A stretch of 64,000 nt of DNA. Source: AP-15 sp963785565. Its GTDB lineage: Bacteria; Pseudomonadota; Alphaproteobacteria; ATCC43930; CGMCC-115725. The position numbers were made by a program, and so were the translations under genes. This document shows positions 10,326-18,234 of the stretch, one piece after another. The notes under the pieces are model-generated. The model searched no databases, was not told the origin of the DNA, and saw nothing but the letters and a program-made list of their open reading frames with translations. The first letter of the stretch is position 1. Every line of letters starts with the position of its first letter. The DNA lies in assembly GCA_963785565.1 (NCBI GenBank), contig CAWAVV010000014.1, positions 1 to 64,000 of the forward strand, in the 5' to 3' direction.

Positions 10326-10378
10326 CGTTGGGTTCCTCTGTATCGATTTAGCCAAAGGGGTTGGGCGGGACGGCCCGG

Positions 10379-10717
10379 TCACACGGCATCCGGTCCCTGC
10401 TCGCCGGTGCGGATGCGGATCGCCTGCTCGATCGGCACCACAAAAATCTTGCCGTCGCCGATCTTGTCGGTGCGGGCGGCGTCCTGGATGGCGTGCACGG
10501 CGCGCTCGACGAGGGCGTCATCGAGCACTACCTCGACTTTGATCTTGGGCAGAAAGTCAATCACATACTCGGCTCCGCGGTAAACCTCGGTGTGTCCCTT
10601 CTGTCGGCCGAAGCCCTTGACCTCGCTGACCGTCATGCCGGACACGCCCACCCCATGCAGCGCGTCTTTGACCTCGTCGAGTTTGAAGGGCTTGATGATC
10701 GCTTCGATCTTTTTCAT
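10379..10717 (-). CDS. glnB: PII nitrogen regulatory protein
   Basis: 112 residues from ATG 10717 (MKKIEAIIKPFKLDEVKDAL). The T-loop is intact: GFGRQKGHTEVYRGAEY, with the uridylylation target Tyr51, followed by VIDFLPKIKVEVV. The B-loop DKIGDGKIFV and C-terminal RIRTGEQG are also present. PII trimers sense 2-oxoglutarate, ATP/ADP and glutamine (through GlnD) and control the adenylyltransferase acting on GlnA, the NtrB kinase and AmtB. The 53-bp gap to glnA argues for one transcript. Its position right after amt is the arrangement usual for glnK, whereas glnB-glnA is the usual glnB arrangement, so the single protein may serve both roles; I use glnB because of glnA. Confidence 0.9.
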   Translation of the reverse strand: MKKIEAIIKPFKLDEVKDALHGVGVSGMTVSEVKGFGRQKGHTEVYRGAEYVIDFLPKIKVEVVLDDALVERAVHAIQDAARTDKIGDGKIFVVPIEQAIRIRTGEQGPDAV

Positions 10718-10948
10718 GACTTCACCATCCGCAAAGAATTTGCCCGGCGGCCGAGCGACCGCACTGGACCCGGTGCGGTGCAGGCCAAAAGCGTCGAGGC
10801 TCCCATCGTTGTGTCCCATCGCTTTGTGGCCTGACAGGGGCGATCATCGCGAAATTTCGGGCGTTCCGTTGTCGAAATGCGCTCAAACGGAATGGGGCCG
10901 GTCGTTGCGGGCCGGCCTCTCCGTACCGCTAGGAGCGGGTCCTGAGGC

Positions 10949-12286
10949 TTATTCGGCGACCGCGGGTATTTCGTCTTCGTCACCGAAATTGTAGGCCGTC
11001 TCGCCATGGACCGCATCGTCGCCGACGCGCAAGGTCGCCTCATCCATCCGCAACGACACGAAGATCGAGATCACCTTGAGGATGACGTAGGTGGCGACGG
11101 CGTTGAGCACGATGATGAACGCCGCCGCGTAGACCTGCAACATGAACTGATGGAAGCTGCCGTAAAACCAACCGGTTCCGCTCACGCCCGGCGCGTCCTT
11201 TTCGGTCCCGATATATTCGATCATGTCCGGGTTGGCGAGGATACCGGTCAACAGCCCGCCCATCAAGCCGGCGACGCCGTGGGTCGAAAGCACGCTCAAC
11301 GTATCGTCGACCCTTCTGAACAGCGCGGTGGTCTGCACCTTGTTCATCACGAACCAGGGAATGATGCCGGCGCAGATGCCGATGATGATCGCGCCCCAGC
11401 CGCTGACATAGCCCGCCGCCGGGGTGATGCCGACGAGGCCGGCAATCATGCCGTTGATCGCGCCGACCACCGACGGTTTGCCGTAGACCATCGAGTCCAT
11501 CATCGTCCAGACCAGCAGCGCAACACAGGTCGTCAGGTTGGTGTTCAGCACCGCGGCCGAGGCGTCGGCGTTGGCAAAGTAGGGGTCGCCGCCGTTAAAC
11601 CCGTTCCAGCCGAGCCACAGAATGCCGGCGCCGGCCAGCGCCATCAGCAGGCTGTTCGGCGGGAAATGATCACGATCGGCCTGAATGCGCGGGCCGATCA
11701 CCGCCGCCGCGACAAACCCCGAGGTCCCCGCGGCGAGATGGATCACGTAGCCGCCGGAGAAGTCGAGGGCCCCGAGCTGGGCGAGCCATCCGCCGCCCCA
11801 GATGCTGAACGCGCCGACCGTGTAGACAAAGGTCATCCACAGCGGCACGAAGATGATCCACGCCTTGAAATTCATTCGCCCGATCAGCGAACCGGCGAGA
11901 ATGATCACGGTGATCGCGGCGAAGACGAACTGGAAGAACATCATCGTCGCCATCGGAAAGGCCAAGGGCGGCATGCCTGACGCGGCGGCCGGGATCGTCG
12001 CCTGCCCGGTCAGGAAGCCGGGGGAGAGCGCCGGCTGCGGCGTGCCCCAGAACGGGAACCATTGCGGGCCGAAGGACATGTTGTAAGCCCACAGCACCCA
12101 GACGATCATCACGGCGGCAAAGGCGTACAGCGCCATAAAGGCCGAGTTGATCGCCCATTTCCGTTTGACGATTCCCCCATAGAGGATCACCAGCCCGGGC
12201 ACGCTTTGCAGGCCGACGAAGGTCGCGGCTGCCATTTGCCAGGCGTTGGAGCCGGTATCAAGCCATTTTGGCGAAGCAACTAGCAT
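10949..12286 (-). CDS. amtB: Ammonium transporter
   Basis: 445 residues, ATG 12286 with AGAGG 8 bases upstream. The protein has the eleven-helix Amt fold: first helix WQMAAATFVGLQSVPGLVIL, the conserved pore histidines in YVIHLAAGTSGFVAAAVIG and TLSVLSTHGVAGLMGGLLTG, and LWLGWNGFNGGD. It forms inner-membrane trimers that conduct ammonium and are gated by PII. The cytoplasmic tail ends in YNFGDEDEIPAVAE. A strong sigma-54 promoter lies 96 bp upstream (12382-12395), so it should be induced on nitrogen limitation by NtrC. glnB follows 231 bp downstream, a gap long enough for a separate promoter. Confidence 0.93.
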   Translation of the reverse strand: MLVASPKWLDTGSNAWQMAAATFVGLQSVPGLVILYGGIVKRKWAINSAFMALYAFAAVMIVWVLWAYNMSFGPQWFPFWGTPQPALSPGFLTGQATIPAAASGMPPLAFPMATMMFFQFVFAAITVIILAGSLIGRMNFKAWIIFVPLWMTFVYTVGAFSIWGGGWLAQLGALDFSGGYVIHLAAGTSGFVAAAVIGPRIQADRDHFPPNSLLMALAGAGILWLGWNGFNGGDPYFANADASAAVLNTNLTTCVALLVWTMMDSMVYGKPSVVGAINGMIAGLVGITPAAGYVSGWGAIIIGICAGIIPWFVMNKVQTTALFRRVDDTLSVLSTHGVAGLMGGLLTGILANPDMIEYIGTEKDAPGVSGTGWFYGSFHQFMLQVYAAAFIIVLNAVATYVILKVISIFVSLRMDEATLRVGDDAVHGETAYNFGDEDEIPAVAE

Positions 12287-12381
12287 CTATATACCTCTTA
12301 CGGTTGTGGTCCGACCCAAGCGCTAAAGCCGCGCCCGTCACTGGCGAATGCGAGATGTGCACCCCTCGGGATGGCTTTGAG

Positions 12382-12395
12382 GCAAGATCCGTGCC
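12382..12395 (-). promoter_or_regulatory. Sigma-54 (-24/-12) promoter of amt
   Basis: On the minus strand the sequence reads AGGCACGGATCTTGCC, which matches the consensus TGGCAC-N5-TTGC except for the first base, with the exact GG-N10-GC spacing. Transcription would start near 12370, leaving a leader of about 84 bases before the amt ATG (12286). It lies in the gap between amt and the divergent secreted-protein gene. No NtrC site was sought by computation. Confidence 0.75.
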
Positions 12396-12438
12396 TAGAT
12401 TGAAAACCGTCGCCGGCTCTAGAGGAGGCGCCCGTTCG

Positions 12439-12822
12439 ATGATGCTCGATCCGCCTGGGTTTCAGCCCGCAACAAGGCTGCGTGCGCGGGGCGCCGGGCG
12501 CCGCCGCCGGCAACGGATGATTTCCGGGCTCGCGGTGGCGATCCTGTTGCTGGCCTCAGCCGGCAGCGGCCGGGCGGCCGCGGCTGGAATCATCCACCTG
12601 CGCTGCACCAATCCGGCGAGCGGGGCAAGCTGGCCGATAACCGTCGATCTCGACCACAGCCGGGTCAATTCCGTTGCCGCAACGATCACCGACGAGTGGA
12701 TTGACTGGCGTGATCCGAAACAGGGGGTTTTTGAACTCGAACGCGCTACGGGCAGGCTCCAATTCCGCAACGCGTCGAGCACCGGCGGCTATTTCCTGTA
12801 TTACACATGTCGGCAGGGTTAG
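12439..12822 (+). CDS. Small secreted protein of unknown function
   Basis: About 127 residues from ATG 12439 (AGAGGAGGCG just upstream); a second ATG at 12517 would also work. A basic stretch (RARGAGRRRRQR) precedes a hydrophobic signal segment MISGLAVAILLLASAGS ending GRAAAAG, so export by Sec is likely. The mature part of about 75 residues contains two cysteines (LRCTN and YYTCRQ) that may form a disulphide, and reads as beta strands (WPITVDLDHSRVNSVAATIT). I do not recognise the family. It is divergent from amt and upstream of the phosphatase/kinase gene. Confidence 0.6.
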   Translation: MMLDPPGFQPATRLRARGAGRRRRQRMISGLAVAILLLASAGSGRAAAAGIIHLRCTNPASGASWPITVDLDHSRVNSVAATITDEWIDWRDPKQGVFELERATGRLQFRNASSTGGYFLYYTCRQG

Positions 12823-13058
12823 CTGGGGCGCGCTGTTTGGCGCTGTCCGAGTTCACCGAGCGCCACGCGTTTCGCCAGACGATATGCCCAATTTATAGGC
12901 GAAATTATGCGCAAAATCTAGGCTATCAAATCAGGACGTTCATAAGCACGTTTGAAAGGGTCATTTGGTGTCCTTTAGGAAGGTTGGAGAGCATAAATTG
13001 GACAAACCGCGTCGGGCGTCGGGATCCAGGCGGGGAGCAACGCGGCGGAAGCGAGGCA

Positions 13059-14765
13059 ATGGCGACGGTTGAGGTCGGCGTACAGGCGCGCGTCGGATTC
13101 GCCTCGAAGACCGGGCCACGCAAGGAGAACGAGGATTTCGCCGCCGCCCTCTACGGCGCGGAGCTGCCCGAGCCGCGCCAGGAGGTGGTGGCGGCGATCG
13201 CCGATGGAATCGGCGGCGCAAAGGGAGGCCGCATCGCGGCCGAAACCGCGGTGCGCGGGTTCCTTGACGGATTTTGCGATCTGCCCGAGTCGATGGAGGT
13301 GCTGCGAGCCGGCGCCAAGATCGTCAGTGCGCTCAACGGCTGGATAAATACACTGGGCCGTCAAGACCCCGAGCTCGCGGGAATGGGTTGCACGTTCACG
13401 GCGCTGGTGCTGCGCGGCCGCGTCGCGCATCTGTTGCACGTCGGGGATACGCGCGCCTATCGATTGAGTAGAGACCACCTGACTTGCCTGACGGTCGACC
13501 ATGTGCGCCAGGATGGCGCGGGTCGCTCGCACACGCTGATCCGTGCGTTGGGTGTCGAGGGGGAAGTGCGCCTCGATTACGCGACGCAACCGATGGCGTT
13601 GCACGACCGTTTCCTGCTGTGCAGTGACGGCGTGCACGGGTTTCTGACCGAACCGAGCATCGCCGACATCCTGCGCGACCGCTCCGCTCCCGAGGATACC
13701 GCCGGCGCGTTGGTGGCAGCCGCGCTCCAATCCGGCAGCACCGACAACTGCACGGCCTTGGTGCTGGACGTGGTCGCGCTGCCGACCGCGGGATCGGCCG
13801 ACATCAGCGCCGCCGTCATGCGGTTGCCCATAATCCCGGTGCCGGTGGACGGCGAGACGATCGACGGATTTGTCCTGAGGGCGCTTATTTCCGACGGCCG
13901 ATACAGCCGGCTGTTCGGCGCGGAGGACGAAATCGAGGGCGGCACCGTCGCCTTGAAGTTCCCCAAGCCCCAGGTCGCCAGCGTCGAAGCCTACCACGCG
14001 GCGTTCGTCCGCGAGGCATGGGTTGGCGCTCGGGTACACAACCCCGGGCTCGGGCGCGTCATCGAACTGCCGCCCGGGCGCCAGACTTGCCTCTACACGG
14101 TCATGCCGCTCTACCAAGGCGAGCTTCTGGAAACGCGGCTGTCGCGCAGTCCGGTGTTGGGATTGGAGGAAGGGAGGAATATCGCGGTCACCTTGGCCCG
14201 CGCGGTGGCGGCGCTGCATCGCGCCGGCATCATCCATCGCGACATCAAGCCCGACAACGTGATCCTCGAAGGCGGCGGATCGCTGAAGCTGATCGATCTC
14301 GGGGTGGTTCGTGTCCCAGGCCTGGAGGAGTTTCCTCCCGAGAACATCCCGGGCACCGCGGCCTACATGGCCCCCGAAATGCTCGCGGGCGAACCCGGTG
14401 ACGAGGCCACCGACATTTATGCTCTAGGCATCACCATGTTCCGCGCTTTCACGCGCGAATACCCGTACGGCAACGCCGACGCCACCAGCCCGCCGCGCCG
14501 CAATCGGCCGCGAGACTTTTCCGCGCTGCGGCCGGACCTTCCGGCTTGGGTTCAAGCGGCTCTGACGCGCGCCATCGCCCTCGATCCCGCGAGGCGCTTT
14601 CGTGACATGACTGAATTCGCGCTCGAAATCGAGGCCGGGCCGGCGCGGGCCCCGGCCGCAATTCAACGGCGGCCCACGCTTTACGAACGCGCGCCGCTGC
14701 GGGTCTGGCAAGGCCTGGCCGCTCTGTTGGCGCTCGCGCTGCTGGTGTCGTTGCTGATGCGTTGA
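13059..14765 (+). CDS. Bifunctional PP2C phosphatase / Ser-Thr protein kinase
   Basis: 568 residues from ATG 13059; the frame is open further upstream but homology starts here. Residues about 10-240 are a PP2C phosphatase with metal-binding motifs GPRKENEDF, IADGIGG, LLHVGDTRAY, LCSDGVHG and STDNC. Residues about 265-530 are a Hanks-type kinase with a VALKFPKP lysine, catalytic loop IIHRDIKPDNVIL and metal site LIDLGVV (DLG in place of DFG), then GTAAYMAPEM. A single C-terminal helix (LAALLALALLVSLLM) anchors it in the inner membrane with both enzymes in the cytoplasm. Opposed activities in one chain suggest a switch that can add and remove phosphate on one target. Such fusions are often seen near nitrogen-assimilation genes, as here beside amt-glnB-glnA; the link is inference. 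Confidence 0.85.
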   Translation: MATVEVGVQARVGFASKTGPRKENEDFAAALYGAELPEPRQEVVAAIADGIGGAKGGRIAAETAVRGFLDGFCDLPESMEVLRAGAKIVSALNGWINTLGRQDPELAGMGCTFTALVLRGRVAHLLHVGDTRAYRLSRDHLTCLTVDHVRQDGAGRSHTLIRALGVEGEVRLDYATQPMALHDRFLLCSDGVHGFLTEPSIADILRDRSAPEDTAGALVAAALQSGSTDNCTALVLDVVALPTAGSADISAAVMRLPIIPVPVDGETIDGFVLRALISDGRYSRLFGAEDEIEGGTVALKFPKPQVASVEAYHAAFVREAWVGARVHNPGLGRVIELPPGRQTCLYTVMPLYQGELLETRLSRSPVLGLEEGRNIAVTLARAVAALHRAGIIHRDIKPDNVILEGGGSLKLIDLGVVRVPGLEEFPPENIPGTAAYMAPEMLAGEPGDEATDIYALGITMFRAFTREYPYGNADATSPPRRNRPRDFSALRPDLPAWVQAALTRAIALDPARRFRDMTEFALEIEAGPARAPAAIQRRPTLYERAPLRVWQGLAALLALALLVSLLMR

Positions 14766-14782
14766 AGCTCGGCGTTTCAACG

Positions 14783-16219
14783 TCAGAGCCGGTCGCGGTG
14801 GGAGCGCACGGCCGAGGCGTAAAGGGCTTCATCGAATTCGGGCGCGACGTCGCCCGAGAGGCGTTGCTGGTGGGCGGGGAAATCGGCGAAAAAGAGGTCG
14901 CGGCTGATGCGTTGGGTGACGGCGGGGAGGCCGCGCTTCATGCTCGGCACGTCGCCGACCGGCACGCCAAAGCTGACGAAACCGGCCGGGTTTTGGATGT
15001 GGATGTCCTTCAGGAAAGGAGCTTTGCCCGGAACCTTTTCGAGGTATTCGTGACCGGTGCCGAGATAAGGGTGGGCGGCGAGGTATTCATCTTCCTCGCC
15101 TGCCGGCGGCGAGTAGCGATCGCGCCAAAGCAGAATGTGATGCGCGAAGTCGGCGAGTTCGGGCCGGACGCCGGGTTCGACAAAATAGCCGGTGCCGGCG
15201 ATCGCGAAGTCGAATTTAAACTCCCCGTTGGCAGCCTGCGCCACGATCCGCCCCGCCTCTTCTCGCGCCGACAGCCACGGCGCGGCGAGATGCAGACGGA
15301 AATTCCGGAACTTCAGGACCCGCTCGATCGCGTCGGCAGGCGGCGTCGATCCGGCACGGCGGAAGCGGATCGCCTGATGCCAGCGCACCGAGTCCGGCAA
15401 TTCGGGAAAATTGTCGTAGGCGCCAGGATAGCCGCGCACCCGGCCAACCGGCAGCGAAGCGAGCGCGGGGCGGCGTGCGAACAGATCGACCGACCTCGCA
15501 CCGCTCTCAAGCGCCGCGCCGGCCGCATCGAAGGCCGAGGCGGCGCCGCCGACCACCGCGACCTTCTTGCCGCGCAATGCGGAAAAATCGATCGCATCGG
15601 CGGTATGGGCGTACAGATGCGCCGGCAACCCTTCGGTCAACGCCGCCGGGGTATAGGCCCCGCCATTGCCGGCGACGCCGTTGGCAAGGATGATTTTCCG
15701 CGCTGTCTCGAATTTGGCCGCGCCATCGACCTCGAGATGTAGGCGGAAATACCCGTCCGCCGGCTCGATGCGCCGCAGCCGGGTGCGGTAGCGGACCGAT
15801 ATGCCGAGGAACCGGCGATACCAGGCGAGATAGTCGGCCCAGTCTGCCCGCGGGATGCGCTCGATCGCGGCATAGGCGGCTTCGCCGTGACGGGCCTCGT
15901 ACCACGCCTGGAAGCTCAGCGCCGCAATGCCGTATTCGGGTCCCGGCAAGGTCTTTGGCGTGCGCAATACATTCATCCGCGCCGCGTTGAGCCAGACGCC
16001 GGCCCGCGCCTCGTCCTCGGCCATGTCGATCACCGAGACTTTGCCTATTCCGGCGCGGCGCAGAGCAAAGGCAAAGGCGCTGCCGCTCTGCCCGCCGCCG
16101 ACGATCACGACGTTGTGGTCGATGCCCGGCCGGTCCGGGACCCAGTTCTGCGGGTCGGGTCCGATCAGCCGCAGCGCTTTTCGGGCATCGGCATCGGCAT
16201 CGGCATCGGGATCGTGCAT
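14783..16219 (-). CDS. FAD/NAD(P)-dependent oxidoreductase
   Basis: 478 residues, ATG 16219. Two dinucleotide-binding motifs are visible: VVIVGGGQSGSAFAFALRRA (FAD, about residue 40) and KKVAVVGGAASAFDAAGAAL (NADPH, about residue 215), the layout of flavin monooxygenases and lysine-hydroxylase-like enzymes. SFGVPVGDVPSMKRGLPAVT near the end is a conserved block of this subgroup. The N-terminus contains an odd acidic Asp-Ala run (PDADADADAR) encoded by a hexanucleotide repeat. It is divergent (105 bp gap) from the CmcJ-like operon and convergent with the kinase gene. A link to that operon's oxidative chemistry is plausible but unproven. Confidence 0.75.
   Translation of the reverse strand: MHDPDADADADARKALRLIGPDPQNWVPDRPGIDHNVVIVGGGQSGSAFAFALRRAGIGKVSVIDMAEDEARAGVWLNAARMNVLRTPKTLPGPEYGIAALSFQAWYEARHGEAAYAAIERIPRADWADYLAWYRRFLGISVRYRTRLRRIEPADGYFRLHLEVDGAAKFETARKIILANGVAGNGGAYTPAALTEGLPAHLYAHTADAIDFSALRGKKVAVVGGAASAFDAAGAALESGARSVDLFARRPALASLPVGRVRGYPGAYDNFPELPDSVRWHQAIRFRRAGSTPPADAIERVLKFRNFRLHLAAPWLSAREEAGRIVAQAANGEFKFDFAIAGTGYFVEPGVRPELADFAHHILLWRDRYSPPAGEEDEYLAAHPYLGTGHEYLEKVPGKAPFLKDIHIQNPAGFVSFGVPVGDVPSMKRGLPAVTQRISRDLFFADFPAHQQRLSGDVAPEFDEALYASAVRSHRDRL
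16185..16208. repeat. Hexanucleotide microsatellite in a coding N-terminus
   Basis: Four perfect GCATCG units with partial units on either side, inside the first codons of the FAD oxidoreductase, encoding alternating Asp and Ala. Gain or loss of a unit keeps the frame. Confidence 0.8.
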
Positions 16220-16324
16220 CGGGGCTCGTGTCCTCTCGTTCGGCCGATCGGCAGTGGGCCTGGCGCTTGTTGTGTCGCCCGGCGGGCCAATCTATCATCG
16301 CGTCAAGCGTGTGGAGGAGCCCCG

Positions 16325-17161
16325 ATGGTGCAGCTCGCCGAACTCGACACCGAGCGCGAAACGCTCGAAGCGACGCTCAGTTATTTCGTCGACACCAAGG
16401 AAATGCCCGTCAGTCTGGTCGGCGCCCCCGGCGAATCCGACAAGCGCGTCGGCGGCGGCGATTCCGAGCCGCACCGCCTCACCCTGCAAAACGGGCGGCT
16501 TCACGCCGACGAATTCGTGTTCGAAAAAAACGGCTTCCGCTTTGTCCGGCACGACACACGGGTCGCCGATTTCTATGACGAGGACGAGATCCGCCGGGTC
16601 TACTACCCGGAGATGGAGGCGCTGATCAAGGCCGAGGCCGGCGCCAGGCGCGTCGTCGTCTTCGACCACACTCTGCGCACCGCAGACGATGATTTACGCC
16701 AGGCGGCAAAAATCCGCGACGTCGTGCGTCGCGTTCACAATGACTATACCGAATGGTCGGGGCCCCAGAGGGTGCGCGACCTGATGAGCGATGAGGCCGA
16801 GGAACTGCTCCAGCGCCGCTTTGCGATCATCCAGACGTGGCGGCCGATCCGCCATCCGGTCGAGAGCTGGCCGCTGGCGATCGCCGATTCGCTCAGCCTG
16901 TCGCCCGACGATTTGGTGGTGACCGAGCGCCGCTATCCGGACCGTATCGGCCAGACCTCGGCGATCACCTGGAACCCCGAACACCGTTGGTATTGGTTCC
17001 CGCACATGCGTCCCGACGAGGCATTGGTGTTCAAAACCTTTGAGTCGATGAAGGACGGCCGCGCCCGGTTCACCGCGCACACCGCCTTCGAGGATCCGAC
17101 CGCGCCCCCGCATGCGCGGCCGCGCGAAAGCATCGAGATCCGCACCCTCGCGTTTTTCTAA
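16325..17161 (+). CDS. CmcJ/NvfI-family oxidoreductase
   Basis: 278 residues, ATG 16325 preceded by GTGGAGGAG. The family signature is in the last third: WRPIRHPVESWPLAIAD, TWNPEHRWYWFPHM and DEALVFKTFES, as in the cephamycin protein CmcJ and the fungal AsaB/gibberellin desaturase-like group, which contain 2-oxoglutarate/iron-type oxygenases or oxygenase partners. Upstream VVFDHTLRTADDD and RVHNDYTEWSGPQR are also conserved. It heads a three-gene operon with a ferritin-like diiron protein and an amidohydrolase (43-bp gaps). The set suggests oxidation of a small molecule followed by ring or amide cleavage; the substrate cannot be told from sequence. Confidence 0.75.
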   Translation: MVQLAELDTERETLEATLSYFVDTKEMPVSLVGAPGESDKRVGGGDSEPHRLTLQNGRLHADEFVFEKNGFRFVRHDTRVADFYDEDEIRRVYYPEMEALIKAEAGARRVVVFDHTLRTADDDLRQAAKIRDVVRRVHNDYTEWSGPQRVRDLMSDEAEELLQRRFAIIQTWRPIRHPVESWPLAIADSLSLSPDDLVVTERRYPDRIGQTSAITWNPEHRWYWFPHMRPDEALVFKTFESMKDGRARFTAHTAFEDPTAPPHARPRESIEIRTLAFF

Positions 17162-17204
17162 GTTTTTGGCTGGGAAAGCGGAGCAGGACACGGGAGGCGA
17201 TTTT

Positions 17205-18191
17205 ATGGAACGCGGGCACCAGGTCGATATTCGCAATGTCGCTTACTTTCGCCATGATTACGATGGCGAGCACTCGGACATGCGGCACCTCTACGAGCAG
17301 GCAAAGCTCGACCAGTGGAACGCCGCGACCGATATCGACTGGTCCCAGCCGCTCGACAGCGACAGCGGGGGCGACGGCGGGTTGATCGCCGACGACCTTG
17401 TCGACATTCACGGCACCAAATTCTGGGACCGCCTGTCCGCGGCCGAGCGGGTCGAGGTCAATCGCGCCGTGACCCGCTGGCGGCTGTCGACCCTGATGGC
17501 CGGCGAACATGGCGCCATGCTGGTGTGCAGCCAGCTGGTCGAGAACGTCCAGGGTCAAGACGCCAAGCTGTTCCAGGCAACCCAGGTCGTCGACGAAGGG
17601 CGTCACAACGAGGTGCTCCATCGCTACATTGGCCTGCGCCTCGAAGGGCGGAACTACCCGCTCGCCAACAATGTGAAAGAGATTTTCGACACGCTGCTGA
17701 GCACCGGGGCCTGGTATTTGAAGACGATCGGATTGCAGCTTGTCGCCGAGACCTTTGCCGTGTCGTTGTTTCGCATGCTGGCGGAATCGTCAAAGGACGC
17801 GATCTTGCGCCAGGTCTGCCGCCGCATCCTGCAGGACGAAGCGCGCCATATGGGGTTTGGCATGCTGTCGTTGCCGGTGGTCGTCGCCGAGGCCAGCTCC
17901 GCGGAGCGGCGCGAGATGGAGGATTTCGCGGTCTGGGCATTGAACCGCACCCTGCGCGGCATCTTCCCGCTCGCGGCCTATCAGGAAACCGGGTTCAGCC
18001 GCGGCGAGATCGAGGAGATCCGGCAGTTGCGGCGCGAACGCGCGGCAGGCGGCGACGAGACCGCGTTCCGCAAATTTTTTCGCCGCGACCTGCATGCCGG
18101 GCTCGTGCGCAATCTCCGCAAAGTCGGGGTGCTGAGCGATCGTGTGGCGCCCGATCTGCAAGCGCTCGGCATTTCTCTTGCCGCCGCCTGA
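17205..18191 (+). CDS. Ferritin-like diiron protein
   Basis: 328 residues from ATG 17205 (GGGAGG at 17192). Candidate di-iron ligands come in the usual paired helices: Glu in LMAGEHGAML, Glu and His in VVDEGRHNEVLHRY, Glu in LVAETFAVSLF and Glu and His in LQDEARHMGFGML. The two ExxH-type pairs are those of ferritin-like oxidases such as the AurF-type N-oxygenases, though the length and N-terminal 70 residues are different. It is cytoplasmic with no signal peptide. It lies between the CmcJ-like oxidase and the amidohydrolase and is probably translated from the same mRNA. An O2-using oxidase role is inferred from the ligand set. Confidence 0.75.
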   Translation: MERGHQVDIRNVAYFRHDYDGEHSDMRHLYEQAKLDQWNAATDIDWSQPLDSDSGGDGGLIADDLVDIHGTKFWDRLSAAERVEVNRAVTRWRLSTLMAGEHGAMLVCSQLVENVQGQDAKLFQATQVVDEGRHNEVLHRYIGLRLEGRNYPLANNVKEIFDTLLSTGAWYLKTIGLQLVAETFAVSLFRMLAESSKDAILRQVCRRILQDEARHMGFGMLSLPVVVAEASSAERREMEDFAVWALNRTLRGIFPLAAYQETGFSRGEIEEIRQLRRERAAGGDETAFRKFFRRDLHAGLVRNLRKVGVLSDRVAPDLQALGISLAAA

Positions 18192-18234
18192 CCGCAGCGG
18201 CCGTAGCACCAGATGAGATGAATGGGAGGCAGAA

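Noticed and set aside
10731..10744. A -24/-12 sigma-54 promoter directly before glnB (GGCAAATTCTTTGC on the minus strand)
   Set aside because: Spacing is right, but transcription would start 2-3 bases before the ATG and leave no ribosome binding site.
11006..11980. A plus-strand 324-codon frame antisense to amt
   Set aside because: It is composed of H/D/R-rich antisense codons with no domain, while the minus strand encodes a full Amt protein.
12975..14237. A 420-codon minus-strand open frame opposite the phosphatase/kinase gene
   Set aside because: It is low-complexity R/H/Q/D-rich sequence typical of the antisense of a high-GC gene; the plus strand carries all enzyme motifs.
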